From Strongylocentrotus droebachiensis (taxonomy: Eukaryota > Echinodermata > Echinoidea > Camarodonta > Strongylocentrotidae), in NCBI GenBank assembly GCA_035222895.1, contig JAVYIG010004946.1, positions 1 through 64,000 on the forward strand: a stretch of 64,000 nt of DNA. Reading direction: 5' to 3'. The notes under the pieces were generated by a model, which saw nothing but the letters and a program-made list of their open reading frames with translations, was not told the origin of the DNA and ran no database searches. Shown piece by piece: positions 9,715 to 20,729 of the stretch. Position 1 is the first letter of the stretch; the number at the start of each line of letters is the position of its first letter. A program made the position numbers and the translations under genes.

Positions 9715-12174
9715 ATGGCTGACAAAAGAGGCCTACAGCACCCCCAAGGGCTGGCCTGTCCTCTTTGTCTTGATACCTTCAAGAACCCTACCCTGCTTCT
9801 ATGTGGACATACGTTCTGTAAAGTCTGTCTGGAGGGTTACGATCAGCAACGGAATGGCGTTGATCACATGGAGTGCCCTGTGTGCAGAAAACGCACCAAG
9901 CTTAAGGAGAATAGGGTTGCTGGACTACCACCCAACTTTTCACTGAAGGGGCTTCAGGATGAACTTCACATAGATGAACAGACATCACAAAATCTGTGTC
10001 CACTACACAAGGCTGAATACAGGAACATATTTTGTGAAGTTTGTGAGAATTTCATTTGCATTACTTGCTTCATCAAAAACCATCAAGGGCACACGATCAT
10101 AAAGAAAGCGGACTTGAAAGAGGAGTTAAGAAAGAAGAAAATAGGTCTCATTCAGGAGAGTAAGGCAAGGAAAAGCCAAATTGAAGAGATTTTACAAGAT
10201 GCAGAACAACAAAGGAAAGAGATTTGTTGCCACCTTAGCAAAATGGAGAGGGAAATTAGGGATGCTTACGATAAAAAAGTCACCACTCTCCAAGAAAATG
10301 AGAGGAAATTAATAGAAAAAGTGCACAGTATTCAAAGCGACTCAGACAAGCAATTGAATAGCTGTATTTCTCATCATATTGAGTTGATAGATAACATAAG
10401 CATCTCAGTTGCAATATTAGAATCTAACGAATCGGAGCGTTTACAAGATCATGTTCTGATAGAAGATCATTTGCACTGCATTTCTCTTGAAAACTCACTT
10501 AAGAAAGTCAACAAACCCAATGGTGGGCAGTCCATGGCACAGGTGCAAGCAGCAAAGAACTCCAAGTTTCATTGCGCCAAAAGGAAACTACTTGATGTAG
10601 GTCACATTGAGCCTGGAGGAAGGGCAACAACAATTAACAATCAACAAGCAAAGGCAACAACAAGTAGCAGTCAACAAGCAAAGGCAACAACAAGTAGCAG
10701 TCAACATGTGAAGGCGACAACAAGTAGCAGTCAACAAGCGAAGGCAGCAACAAGTAGCAGTCAACATGCGAAGGCAACAACAAGTAGCAGTCAACAAGCG
10801 AAGGCAACAACAAGTAGCAGTCAACATGCGAAGGCAACAACAAGTAGCAGTCAACAAGCGAAGGCAACAACAAGTAACAGTCAACAAGCGAAGGCAACAA
10901 CAGGTAGCAGCCAACAAGCGAAGGCAACAACAAGTAACAGTCAACAAGCCAAGGCAACAACAAGTAACAGTCAACAAGCCAAGGCAACAACAAGTAGCAG
11001 TCAACAAGCGAGGGCAACAACAAGTAGCAGTCAACAAGCGAAGGCAACAACAAGTAGCAGTCAACAAGCGAAGGCAACAACAAGTAGCAGTCAACAAGCC
11101 AAGGCAACAACAAGTAACAGTCAACAAGCCAAGGCAACAACAAGTAGCAGTCAACAAGCGAAGGCAACAACAAGTAGCAGTCAACAAGCAGAGGCAACTG
11201 CTCCTGTGGCTGTGCATACCCTAGGTCACAACGGTCAGGGAGGAAAGGCATCAACAAGTAACAGTCAGCATCTGATGACGACTGCTCGGGTGAATATGAA
11301 CACTGATGAGATGCAACCAAGTACTAGTGGTAATGTCGGAGCTATTCCAGCAATGGTTAAGACTAATTCACTGACTATTGTGAAGGAAGCTGAATTGCCT
11401 GGTATATTTGGGATGGCAGCCATATCTCAGGATTCTGTGGTGCTAGGGTATGGTCAAAATGGTGCTGAGTGTTCCTCTTTGTCAGGTGAGAGTGCATCAC
11501 ATCTGGATGTAGGGGTAGTATATGACATTGCATGCCTTACTCATGGTAGATCAGTAGTATCGGATACTGATGGGATATGCCGTATCTACGATGCACAAGG
11601 TATACAAGGTATTCAATATCAGTGCAAGCAAGGCTTTGACCACTACTACCAGACTTATCTTAAGTTATGTAGTGACCAACATGATAATATCTATGCTGTC
11701 AACGGCACTCGAAAGATCTACATCTTCAGTGGTAACAATCCTTACCCACAGACCATCATCCCAACTGGCAAAGTCAAGTCTAAACAGATCTGTGTAACCA
11801 AGACGGGTGTTATTATCCTCTGCGGTAGTGTTGAACGCAAGGCGATACATACACTTAGGTCAGTTACTGTGTATGATAGAGAAGGACGTATGGGTAGCTC
11901 TATCAAATCCAACAACATGATGATAGAACACTTGTATGCTGCAGTAGATAGTCGAGATAGAGTGTTAGTGGCTAGGATGAAGGATAGGAGTGATGTGCTG
12001 AGATTGACCAGATATACTCTCCAAGGAACGACACTCACCAAGGAGGTGACGTTCAAACAACTCAGACTCCCACATAGCTTCGCTTCTTGTTTGTGTTATA
12101 TGGTTAGTCTCTCTCCTAGCATGATTGCCTTTTCTACCGGCAAGCATCTGTATTTCATAGAACTTGGTCTGTAG
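9715..12174 (+). CDS. TRIM-like RING/B-box protein with internal repeats, copy 1
   Basis: Predicted protein of 819 residues, probably a cytoplasmic RING E3 ubiquitin ligase. The RING (residues 15-57) is an intact C3HC4 with ligands C15, C18, C30, H32, C35, C38, C54 and C57. The B-box (95-126) has C95, H98, C107, C110, C115, C118, H123 and H126. A coiled coil covers about 130-240 (many Lys/Glu/Gln). Then come 19 tandem decapeptides (KATTSSSQQA), a short Ser/Thr linker and a C-terminal domain from about 560 to 819. Its recurring Asp/Asn-x-Ile-Tyr-x-Val/Phe strands (NIYAVNG, KIYIFSG) suggest an NHL-like beta-propeller, as in TRIM2/3/56/71 relatives. The ATG at 9715 is chosen because the frame upstream has no earlier ATG; a splice-acceptor-like TTTTCCTCCAAATTTAG ends at 9691 and is conserved in the paralogue, so a 5' UTR exon may exist. 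The CDS is intronless. The ligand and substrate are unknown; an innate immune role is inference. Confidence 0.9.
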   Translation: MADKRGLQHPQGLACPLCLDTFKNPTLLLCGHTFCKVCLEGYDQQRNGVDHMECPVCRKRTKLKENRVAGLPPNFSLKGLQDELHIDEQTSQNLCPLHKAEYRNIFCEVCENFICITCFIKNHQGHTIIKKADLKEELRKKKIGLIQESKARKSQIEEILQDAEQQRKEICCHLSKMEREIRDAYDKKVTTLQENERKLIEKVHSIQSDSDKQLNSCISHHIELIDNISISVAILESNESERLQDHVLIEDHLHCISLENSLKKVNKPNGGQSMAQVQAAKNSKFHCAKRKLLDVGHIEPGGRATTINNQQAKATTSSSQQAKATTSSSQHVKATTSSSQQAKAATSSSQHAKATTSSSQQAKATTSSSQHAKATTSSSQQAKATTSNSQQAKATTGSSQQAKATTSNSQQAKATTSNSQQAKATTSSSQQARATTSSSQQAKATTSSSQQAKATTSSSQQAKATTSNSQQAKATTSSSQQAKATTSSSQQAEATAPVAVHTLGHNGQGGKASTSNSQHLMTTARVNMNTDEMQPSTSGNVGAIPAMVKTNSLTIVKEAELPGIFGMAAISQDSVVLGYGQNGAECSSLSGESASHLDVGVVYDIACLTHGRSVVSDTDGICRIYDAQGIQGIQYQCKQGFDHYYQTYLKLCSDQHDNIYAVNGTRKIYIFSGNNPYPQTIIPTGKVKSKQICVTKTGVIILCGSVERKAIHTLRSVTVYDREGRMGSSIKSNNMMIEHLYAAVDSRDRVLVARMKDRSDVLRLTRYTLQGTTLTKEVTFKQLRLPHSFASCLCYMVSLSPSMIAFSTGKHLYFIELGL
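10621..11190 (+). repeat. In-frame 30-bp minisatellite in the TRIM gene, 19 units
   Basis: The unit AAGGCAACAACAAGTAGCAG plus TCAACAAGCG encodes KATTSSSQQA. Nineteen copies run without a frame break, with substitutions such as AGTAACAG (SNS) and CAACATGCG (QHA). The paralogue has 10 good copies. Because 30 is a multiple of 3, other frames and the opposite strand also stay open; those ORFs are not genes. Confidence 0.95.
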
Positions 12175-12445
12175 CTCTTATTTCTTACTCTTTCAAATTC
12201 TTGCAGTTTCATCTCTTCTATTGTGGTTTCATTCTTACACATGAGAGTGGAGAAAGTCAGTTGTATTTGGCAGTCAGGTTTAATCAACAAGTATGTACAT
12301 TCAACTCACATCGAAAGTATTTTCCTTGATACACTCTAAGAAGGCTATCAACCAAGTTCTTTGATCATATGATGAGCTCGTAAGATCATTATGAGTATTA
12401 ACTTTCATACAAGTAAATTATGATATCACTAAAACCCTGTGACAT

Positions 12446-12712
12446 AAACAAATCAACTGGTATATATCACCATAAGGAGGAAGAGTGTTTTTAGAGGGTT
12501 CATAAGGCTAATCATGGTTGGGAATATCGATATTGAAAATTGGACGTGGTATAGAATTTAAAAAAAAATTGTTGAATGTACAGTGTACATGCAGAGGCAA
12601 ATGCTGTCGTAAATCGTAATCATCTTTTCCCCCTGCCAAATAGGAAGTGTCTTTGAATAGCAATTATTGAATTATACATGTACCGTAAATCTACGTGTAT
12701 AAGACGCACCAG
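12446..12712. other. Unmatched segment of duplicon 1
   Basis: In the paralogous locus the sequence runs almost directly from TATCAC...CCCT to GTGATCATT (48449-48474). Here about 2.37 kb (12446-14815) lies between. This first part shows no gene and no clear ends. It contains one extra copy of TACCGTAAATCTACGTGTAT at about 12680. Confidence 0.5.
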
Positions 12713-12716
12713 TGTA

Positions 12717-13309
12717 CCGTAAATCTCTGTGTATAAGATGCACCCCTATTTTTTTTTGGGAAAAGAAAAAACGTTCAAAAATGCACATGGGAAGGACCTT
12801 TTTTTTACTGCGAGGTGCAGTTGAAGACGTCGATTTGTTCTTGTGAACTCGTCACAAATAATAGTAACAATGTCATTTTTTAAACTAAAGATGACAGACA
12901 AATTTTCCTCCAAGTCCAAACAGAAATCTGGCCATACAGGTAGTGTTGTTGTAGTTGATCCTTCAGTTCGTTGCTGTGCCGTCACTATAACCCAGGTGAC
13001 AAATAGTGAGAGTACATTACTGTTGAAATTTTGTAACCTGGATTACAGATTATATAATCTAGTATACCTAGTTTTACTGTGTCACTTCAAATAACTTTCT
13101 ACAGTATCTTACTGTGACTGTATTGGTGGAGTGCTGAGTCAACACACCTTGAGCTGGGAGACATTGCCAGGCACAGTGCAGGTGGAGGGGGCATAAATTG
13201 ACACTTAAATTTATTATTATTTTTTTGTTTTTTTGTACCCATACGCACCCCTGACTTTCAATTTTTTCGGCGGGAAAAAAGTGTGTCTTATACATGGAGA
13301 CTTATGGGG
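12717..13309. mobile_element. TIR element ending TACCGTAAATCT / GTATAAGACGCACC
   Basis: The left end reads CCGTAAATCTCTGTGTATAA then GATGCACCCC. The right end, on the other strand, reads CCCCATAAGTCTCCATGTAT then AAGACACAC. The internal part (CAGTTGAAGACGTCGA, CCTCCAAGTCCAAACAGAAA) is shared with the hAT-like element at 8983-9449 although the ends differ. No transposase is seen. Confidence 0.55.
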
Positions 13310-13345
13310 TATGTCATTGTAGAATGTAGAAGAAGCAATTGCTTA

Positions 13346-14701
13346 AAGGTAAAGACCAGTTATGGTCATGCGATTGCATTGTGAAAGAAACGCTGTGGAA
13401 TCGATCAGAAAAGGTTGAAAATTTGGCCCATTCTTTGTAAAGTTACAATTAGCACTATACACAGAAAGATGCATATGGGACTACCCTATATCTCTCACAG
13501 TCCATGAGAGAAACAAATTTACCAAATATATGAATTAGTAGGCGGTTTCCCGGCAAATTTGTTATCATGTATTAGTCAAAACATATTCTTTCACATGATT
13601 GGTAATGAGAGCTTCCATTTCATTTTTTGAAATTGGGGCGTTTCCAATACAGGGGGCCGTTTCTCGAAACCAACTCCATGACAGTCATATCTTTGTCGGC
13701 GACCTACGGAGATGTCATGAAGTGGATAAACCGTTTCACAAAGCCATGACAGACATGATAGACATGATATTGATATATCGCGATACTAGCAGCTCAAGAA
13801 CATAGTCTTTGTCATGATCTATTTGATTTATCAAGAATAACCCAAAACAAGTTTTGGGGCTAAAATTGTTCCAAAAAAAAAATATAAATATAAATTCTCC
13901 TAAAATAAATAAGAAATAGTGTCATTATCAAATGTAGATCATCAGACGATTTGCATATTTCTGTAAAGATTCTTAAATTGAAGAAAAACCGGTGAGTGTT
14001 TTTTTTTTGACAGTCGAATGAAAAGTTAGTTGAAGGATATCGTAATGTGATAGTTTATCAATACGTACTTTTTTGTTTATTGTGACGAGGAATTTTAGGC
14101 AAAATACCTTTTCTCAGCCAGTTTTTATTCTAGAGTCTCATAAATACTCGTTATATAATTGATTTGATATTGAAAATATAATTTGGAAAGAGTAATTAGA
14201 GAGGGAATAATAATGCACATAGGCCACAAAGGTATGACGGTATCCTAAGAATAGACTATGGATCGACTATGGAAAACGGTGTGTAACATTCTTATCTCTC
14301 TTATTTATATGTTATAGTTTAATGATTTGTGATTTAATGTTTATATTCAGCTTTTTAAAATTTCTGTATAATTTGTATTATCACTTTTTTACATTTGCAT
14401 TTCGCATCCCAGAGAATTACGTACCGAACTCGTCTATATTTTTCTCAAAATGATAGTGAAACCAACCGTACATTTTGCGGCCCATGGAATAGCAATAAAC
14501 TGACTTGTGGTGGCGCTTTACAGCAATTAAAAAGATACGACGGGTTCGGAGCAGTGACAACTCATTGTCGCGGAAGTTGTCGCTCATCTTGGCAAAGACG
14601 GCTTCGTGAAACACTTTGCTGACAAGTTGCGTGACAGTGGCGAGATGTCGTTGATCTTGTAGTTATGACGGTTTAGAGAAACGGTCCCCTGGTCTTTACC
14701 T
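13346..14701. mobile_element. TTAA MITE (AGGTAAAGACCAG family) with nested insert
   Basis: TIR AGGTAAAGACCAG is present at both ends, with TTAA at 13342-13345 and 14702-14705, the target duplication of piggyBac-like elements. The left 300 bp (GCGATTGCATTGTGAAAGAA, GAATCGATCAG) match the intact 423-bp relative at 60864-61286 and a partial copy at 36045-36245. The excess length is the nested element at 13652-14689. Confidence 0.8.
13652..14689. mobile_element. Nested TIR element (GGGGCCGTTTCTCGAAACC ends)
   Basis: The left end GGGGGCCGTTTCTCGAAACC and the right end, read on the minus strand, GGGGACCGTTTCTCTAAACC form inverted repeats. Comparison with 61250-61286 shows it interrupts the sequence TTTCCAA...CTGGTCTTTACC. 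Target duplication is not resolved. There is no coding region beyond chance ORFs. Confidence 0.65.
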
Positions 14702-15072
14702 TTAACAAATTATAAATAGCTCATTTAATTTGTTGTCTTCCACACTGTTTTACTTTTTTAAACAAAAAATATGGCGTTTAAAAGAATATACATAAATGTA
14801 TATGTGTAATAAATCAAAGTGATCATTCTTTTTAGAAAAATAATTATGTTGAAACTTGTTTGTAAATTGATTCAGCCTTTTTAGACAAGATGCTTAAGAA
14901 TAGTTAATTTTTCAATATATCAGATTTTTCTTAAGCATGTTACAGGTCAGAAATACATACATGTATATAATGCTAAAGGTTTGTAAATAGGAGTTTCATT
15001 GTGCAGTATTATGCTATCATGTCTTGTCTTATGGAAACCAGTAATCATTCTTCAGAGAGAAGTTGAGTCACA

Positions 15073-15854
15073 GGGTCATTCCATGTCAAATCACCCGAAA
15101 AATCTGAAAATCTTAACCCGACCATTTTTGATTTTGATGAAACTTAGTGTACTTGTTGAGTGTGATCTCACAGCACCAATTCCCAAATTTTAGGTCAATC
15201 GGGTGAGGGATTTGGGAGATGCGGCCCACCAAATTTGAGATTTTTGCAAAAATGGGGGTGGCGGGCCTACCTTTGAACCCTTGTATCTCGGGAACTAATG
15301 GGTCAATCTTCACAAAATATGTATTGTTGGAAAGGGTATTCAATAAGGATTCCAAGTCTGTCGCCATTTCGATGATTTGTACATGTTGGGGTATTTTGAC
15401 CTCTTGACCTAAGATTTGACCTTGTGGATCACGTGACCTTGACAACATTTTTCAATTTCAATTTCATGAAAAATGTTGTCAAGGTCACGTGATCTACAAG
15501 GTCAGTTTCAAGGTCAAATCTTAGGTCAAGAGGTCAAAGTACCCCAACATGTACGAATCTTCAAAATGGCGGCAGATTTGGAATCCTTATTGAATACCCT
15601 TTCCAATAATACACATTTTATGAAGATTGACCCATAATAGGTCCCGAGATACAAGGGTTCAAAGGTAGGCCCGCCACCCCCATTTTTGAAAAAATCTCAA
15701 AATTTGGTGAGCCGTATCTCCCAAACCCCTCACCCGATTGACCTAAAATTTGGGATTTGGTGCTGTGAGATCACACTTAACAAGTACACTAAGTTTCATC
15801 AGAATCAAAAATGGTCGGGTTAAAACCATTGGGTGATTTGACATGGAATGACCC
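15073..15854. mobile_element. Palindromic foldback MITE, 782 bp, with 4-bp TSD
   Basis: It begins GGGTCATTCCATGTCAAATC and ends with the complement. The arms are about 380 bp and meet around 15454-15467. CACA flanks both sides (15069-15072 and 15855-15858). The paralogue (about 48720-48735) has a single CACA in unbroken sequence, which proves insertion after the duplication. The arms contain AGGTCAAGAGGTCAAA half-site-like motifs and the E-box CACGTG next to the centre. No protein is encoded. Confidence 0.9.
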
Positions 15855-17100
15855 CACAGGCAAAATTGATAATTGTATCCTGTGATTCCAAGTTCTTGTT
15901 TGTATGTTTAGAAACTACAGAATAGATTTAAGGAGTTCACTACCTTTTTATTGTATGTTTTTTATGAATGTCATGATTATGTCATATGTCTTATGCCTTA
16001 AGTGCCAAATCCAAGTCAAGTCAAGTCAAGTAATCTATGTTTAGTTAATAAGCCTAGTTAATGCAATACCATAACAATATTAATGTGTGCTCTAAATGAA
16101 ATGAAATTGGTTACATTGTTTATCCTTTTTTTTAATGTATAATGTATGTTTTATTGTAATGCACCTTTTATTTTTTATTTTTAAACATATAAATTAGTAA
16201 GTGTAACAACAACAAAAAAAGATAAAAAGAAAGAAGAGAGAATAAAGCAGGAATGCTATAAAAGAGGATGAATGCAAGGAAATTCAGAAAGAAAAATATA
16301 ATTTCATTTTTTTACACGAGTTTCTCTGATAGATTGGTGTTATATTTTACAGGACAAAGTATTTAATATAAACAATTCTGTTTACCTACCTATTACTAGT
16401 AGATAGTAAAATTCGATCAAATGTATCATCTCTATATATGATCTTTTGTAATGAATAGGATGTCAGACCTACAGTTTGATCATGTTTATAGTTTAAAGTT
16501 GAGGTGGTATAGCACTATGATAATGTTTCTTCTTTGTTACCTGTGTCTAATCATTTTGAAAAGTTTTTTAAGTATGATGCTTAAAGTTCCATTAAATGTT
16601 GGGATCTACAATTGAAGCAGTACATTAAATACTGGAACACTTACCAAATGATGATACTGTTAAACTTATCAGAATAAAACATGTTAATAATATTTATACA
16701 AATGTATCGAGTTGGGAATATTATTCTATAATTGCTGACTTGATGGTGATTTTTTTAGATGATATTGATGACAACAAATGGTAATTAGAGAGACTGATAA
16801 TTATTGTTAGCATTGACAGGAATAACAAAAACTGTATAGTGTATTCCCTTTAATCTTTTACTTCAAGAAAAGATACAAAAGCTATCATTTAGAATATTAA
16901 ATACCCCCCTATGGTTATCATCAATGAACAATTTTTTTTTCTTTTCTGGGGGTATGATGATTACATTTTAATCAGACTTTTGAGTTGCCTTTTTTATTTC
17001 AAATTTGTCTGAGAGGCAGAGAATGTGCCTTTGGGGCTAAATATATTAAAGGCCAACCAAATCAAGGCAATATGCCTCCTAATCCCCCTCCAACCCGATC

Positions 17101-17420
17101 TGGCTATGAGCCCGGGGGGGGGGGGGGGATTCACATATAACGACATCCGGGGTGTGCCGCTCTATTAGGTCACTTTTCACAAAAGATCCCTAAACATGGG
17201 TCCCATTTTTAACAAACATACCATTACAAAATGGGTCCGTTTTTTTATATAATTGTGCAACATTTTCGACAAATTGTGAAAAATAGGTCTCTTTTCGAGA
17301 AAATGGCCCAAAATGCCCCCTTATAATGGGTAGGGTTTTTCGAGGCTTTTCAAACCAAATCAGAGTATCCCCCCCCCCCCCCTTACCGGCGGCTATGAGG
17401 CAGTATATAAATTATAAATT
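17101..17420. repeat. Poly-G/poly-C flanked MITE fragment
   Basis: Contains GGGGTGTGCCGCTCTATTA at 17149, the end motif of the complete 185-bp element at 61318-61502, and an inverted internal part (AACCCTACCCATTATAAGG on the minus strand). The opposite end is not recognisable. No gene is seen. Confidence 0.5.
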
Positions 17421-19811
17421 ATTTATATGCAAGACATAATAACGTCAACTTCATGAAAACAAAATAGACTAGAAATGCAATCGTGTCACAACGATGTGCG
17501 TGCAATGACGCCATGTTTCTACGTGCCAAACGAAAGAGCTTCTCTCGGACTATCCAGAGCAATTTGTACGAAGTCTGTAGCTTCTGTGATATTGGAGATA
17601 GGTAGGGCGAAAGAAAGGCCTCAACAGTGACCTTGATGGGATGGTAGTGACTATGCCTACGAAGTTTGAAAGAAATTGGGATAGGGGAAAGAACCTAGAA
17701 AGGGCTCGCAAGCACTGCGTGTAAAAACCAATGGGATTTGGTGCATGTTCGTCATTGCAATCAAAATCGTTCTGGGGGCCAAAAGCGTGAACCCGATATG
17801 CCCCATAGACAATGCGTGTAATGCATGGGCGGAAAACTGTATTATGACCGGAGTTAAATTGTTTTTTCTCTCTCTCTTTATGTCTCTTTATGGACCGTAT
17901 TTGGTATCATTAGAAAAAGGATTTCATGGTTGTTATTGTTAAAGGTATAACAAAGTTTTGGGAAATTTTGAAAAATGGGTGGATAGTGATTCTTTACAAT
18001 TTTGATATATTTGGATGCCCCTGTGGATGTATTAAAAATACCAGAAATTTTAGCCCCTAAAACACTTCTGCTTTCGAGAAAAATTGAATATAAAGATTTA
18101 CCGGTGCTCCCGGTAAATTTTGATAAATTTCAAATAGCTCCTACGGCCGTACAATGGTAGCTGCGACCATGAAAATCTCAGAGTATGTAGTTGTGGTATA
18201 TAATTTCCGAACGACAATAGCTAATTCGGTTGATTTTAGTCAATAAGCATTGTTTTATAGCTTAATTAATATCTTGACCTTGAGAGGGAGCTATTCAACA
18301 TAAAATGTTTATTATTTACAATTTTATAACTTTAGAGTCGATTTCGACCGCGACAACGATCACTGAATATTGTAGGATCGTACATGCTTCCAATATATTC
18401 ATTTGAACCAAATTCATGAACCCATACCAAAACTTTGTATTACCTTTAACAACTCTCTTTTTTTCTATGATAATCCTATCGAAACACGTGATGTAAAATA
18501 GATTTATAGGACAAAATGGCGTCTTAAATGGCCCCATTGACCAATTTCAAAAATCCGGCCACGAAGTGCCCTGCGTATTGCAACTCGGCATGTCACTCCT
18601 GCAGATTTTTTAGGAAAAAGAAGGACGTTTAAGGGGCGAAAAGCAGTCTGAAAAAATGACGCCAAAACCGATACGTGTTAGATTCGGGCGGAAACTCGGC
18701 GGAATTCGTGTAGTGACCTTTGTTTAAATGCGATTTATTCACAATTTTCTGTGTGAACATATACTATACTTGGTATCATTCGAAAGGGCACGTTATTGCG
18801 GTCAGTTTGACACCATTGTTATCTTCGCGCAATGTATTGCACGCATTAAACGCGCTTTTACGTAATGCATAGTAAATTCATCATTTCTGGCGATAACTTT
18901 GCGCTGTCACGTTCGAATTTTATCAAACTTGGCAGACAGTTGTCACGTATATGGATATATTATGTCTGCCAAGTTTCATTGATTTCAATTTAGAGCAAGT
19001 TGAAGTTATTTCTAAATTTTGTTGAAAATGGCGAATTTGGAGGGCATTTTTCGCAAAGTCGGTCAGTGTTGAGGTATATAATTTTGTGTATGGCTGGAAA
19101 GGGCATAATATGTTCAAGTATCTAAATCCAAAAAAAGGTACGGGTCTGCCAAGCCATGATGGAGATACGGCCACAGAAAGAAAGCCAGTTCCCAGAACTT
19201 TAGCCATTGGAGCGTAGAAATTGGCATGGCTATGTGCAATTATGAGATAAAGATACTGTGAGATTTAATTACAAAACGGAATTTATATGAGAAAGTTATG
19301 GCAGTTTTAGATTATTTAGGGGTCAATTTTTCAAGAATTTGAGAGATTGTTGACGGAGTCGGTTTCAGATTTGAATTTTGAGTATGAAGATGGCATTTTG
19401 AAGGGCAGGTTATACGTCGCGGATTAAAGAACATCTCTTAGACTATCTAGAGAAATTTGTTAGAAGTTTGTAGGATCTAGGATAGTGGAGATAGGAAGGA
19501 AGATAGAAAGGCCTTAAAATGGACCAGAAAAGAACAAAATGGCGCCTGCACGTTTACGCATGAGGGATTTCAGAAAACAAAAAAGTAGGTGACCTGGATG
19601 AGATGCTAGAGATGATGCCTACGAAATTTGAAAGGAAATGGACACGATGAAGGCACCTAACTAGGAATAACAAGCACTATGTGCAAAACGAATGTGATTT
19701 CCGGACGATAAGGATATTAATGGGGCAGAATGTAAACGAAAACAAGGCAATGACGAAGGTCGTCATTGCAAAAAAAACGCAATGATATTTTGATGAGGAA
19801 ATAACATTTAA
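17421..19811. repeat. Degenerate dispersed repeat region, no gene
   Basis: Segments at 17536-17690 and 19434-19650 are diverged direct copies (CTATCCAGAGCAATTTGT vs CTATCTAGAGAAATTTGT; ATGCCTACGAAGTTTGAAAG vs ATGCCTACGAAATTTGAAAG). The phrase TTGGTATCATT followed by a purine run also recurs (17901, 18770). This looks like an old, large, non-coding repeat; one TTAA MITE sits inside it. Confidence 0.5.
17943..18445. mobile_element. TTAA MITE (AGGTAATACAAAGTTTTGG family), 503 bp
   Basis: The left end AGGTATAACAAAGTTTTGG and the right end CCAAAACTTTGTATTACCT are inverted repeats, each next to TTAA (17939-17942 and 18446-18449). Subterminal AATAGCTCC / GGGAGCTATT is also inverted. A lone piece of the end lies near 58217. 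It is piggyBac-like by target site; no transposase is present. Confidence 0.8.
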
Positions 19812-20116
19812 AGGCACACGTCATTTAACATAAGAAAAAGAGGATCATGGGGGACCAACAGGCACCGATTTGGGAAGTTTTCTATATAGAGGGAGCAAGT
19901 ATAGCTACAAGTAGGACAGTACTGTCCTACTTGTAGCTACTTGCTCCCTCTATATAGAATTGAACTTCCCAAATCGGTGCCTGTTGGTCCCCCATGATCC
20001 TCTTTTTCTTATGTTAAATGAGAGCTGAGTTAATGAGATAGCCACCTGTTACAGTGACCTCGATGGCTCGCTGTGTGGTCTAATCCCTTCTAGCTGCAGT
20101 ATAGTAACGCCTACCT
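19812..20116. mobile_element. TTAA MITE (AGGCACACTG family), head-to-head form
   Basis: TTAA flanks both ends (19808-19811 and 20117-20120). The first 110 bp are the inverted complement of the next part; the axis is at GTAGGACAGTACTGTCCTAC (about 19912-19931). The remainder matches the monomer at 39613-39808 (CCACCTGT, GGCTCGCTGTGTGGTCTAAT). Confidence 0.8.
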
Positions 20117-20450
20117 TTAAGAGATAGTAAAGCGTCTTTTTCATCGCTCGCAAAATCTAGAAACGGGATAGTTTATTTCAGGCTGCAAGGTTCATAAATA
20201 TTCCCATGATATTATGATAATTATGACCATATTCGGGCACCTCGCTGCCCTTATATCGTCATGATTTGGGCAGCATGGTGCTCGAATATAGCCTTATTTA
20301 TTGTATTTTTAAAATCTAAATGAAAGCGCCCTTTATCTATTCGTTCGCTTCACTTCTCACAAAATTGATAAATCAGGATGCTTCCCGGCAATGAGATGAC
20401 CCCATATATATAGTTTAACATTTCATTTCGTGTCTAAAGATAACACTTTC

Positions 20451-20729
20451 AGTGGCGGATCAAGGAATTTCTTACCGGGGGGGGGGGGGGGGGGGGGCAC
20501 AAAATCGCATGGGGTGAAATATATGAAAAAAGATGGAGCGAGGGAGCGACCAAGCGGGGGTGGGTCTGGGAGGGGGTTGGAACCCCCTCCCTGAGTAGGA
20601 AGCTTTTTTGCAATTTTAGAACCACAGGTGCATTTTCAGGCACTTCCTGGAGTAAGATGAAGTAAAATTGCTTTTTCCTACCCCCTCAAAGAGTAGGGAT
20701 CCAGGGGCGGATGATGGGATCTGGCTTTT
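20451..20729. repeat. Poly-G MITE-like segment (CAGTGGCGGATC)
   Basis: Begins CAGTGGCGGATCAAGG followed by a G run of about 19, and later shows a related edge (CCAGGGGCGGATGATGG) near 20702. The motif CAGTGGCGGATCCAGGGGG also occurs near 44433 and, inverted, near 21885. No coding. Confidence 0.45.

Larger units (their letters stand above)
8360..17100 (+). repeat. Segmental duplication, copy 1
   Basis: Homologous to 44684-50480 in the same orientation. Homology starts near GCTTGCA...CAATATATCTCTGCTTCTG, runs through the upstream region, the whole TRIM gene and its 3' flank, and ends near AGGCCAACCAAA. Breaks in homology match insertions: in this copy at 8983-9449, about 12446-14815 and 15073-15854; in the other copy at about 44833-45255 and 49042-49480. 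Confidence 0.9.

Noticed and set aside
10588..11320. Long minus-strand frames rich in Cys/Leu and a second plus-strand frame rich in Arg/Gln over the TRIM repeat
   Set aside because: A 30-bp repeat without stops stays open in several frames; these peptides are mirror images of the repeat and have no start, domain or conservation of their own.
15113..15448. 111-codon minus-strand frame
   Set aside because: Lies on one arm of a palindromic MITE and is not matched by a coding pattern on the other arm.
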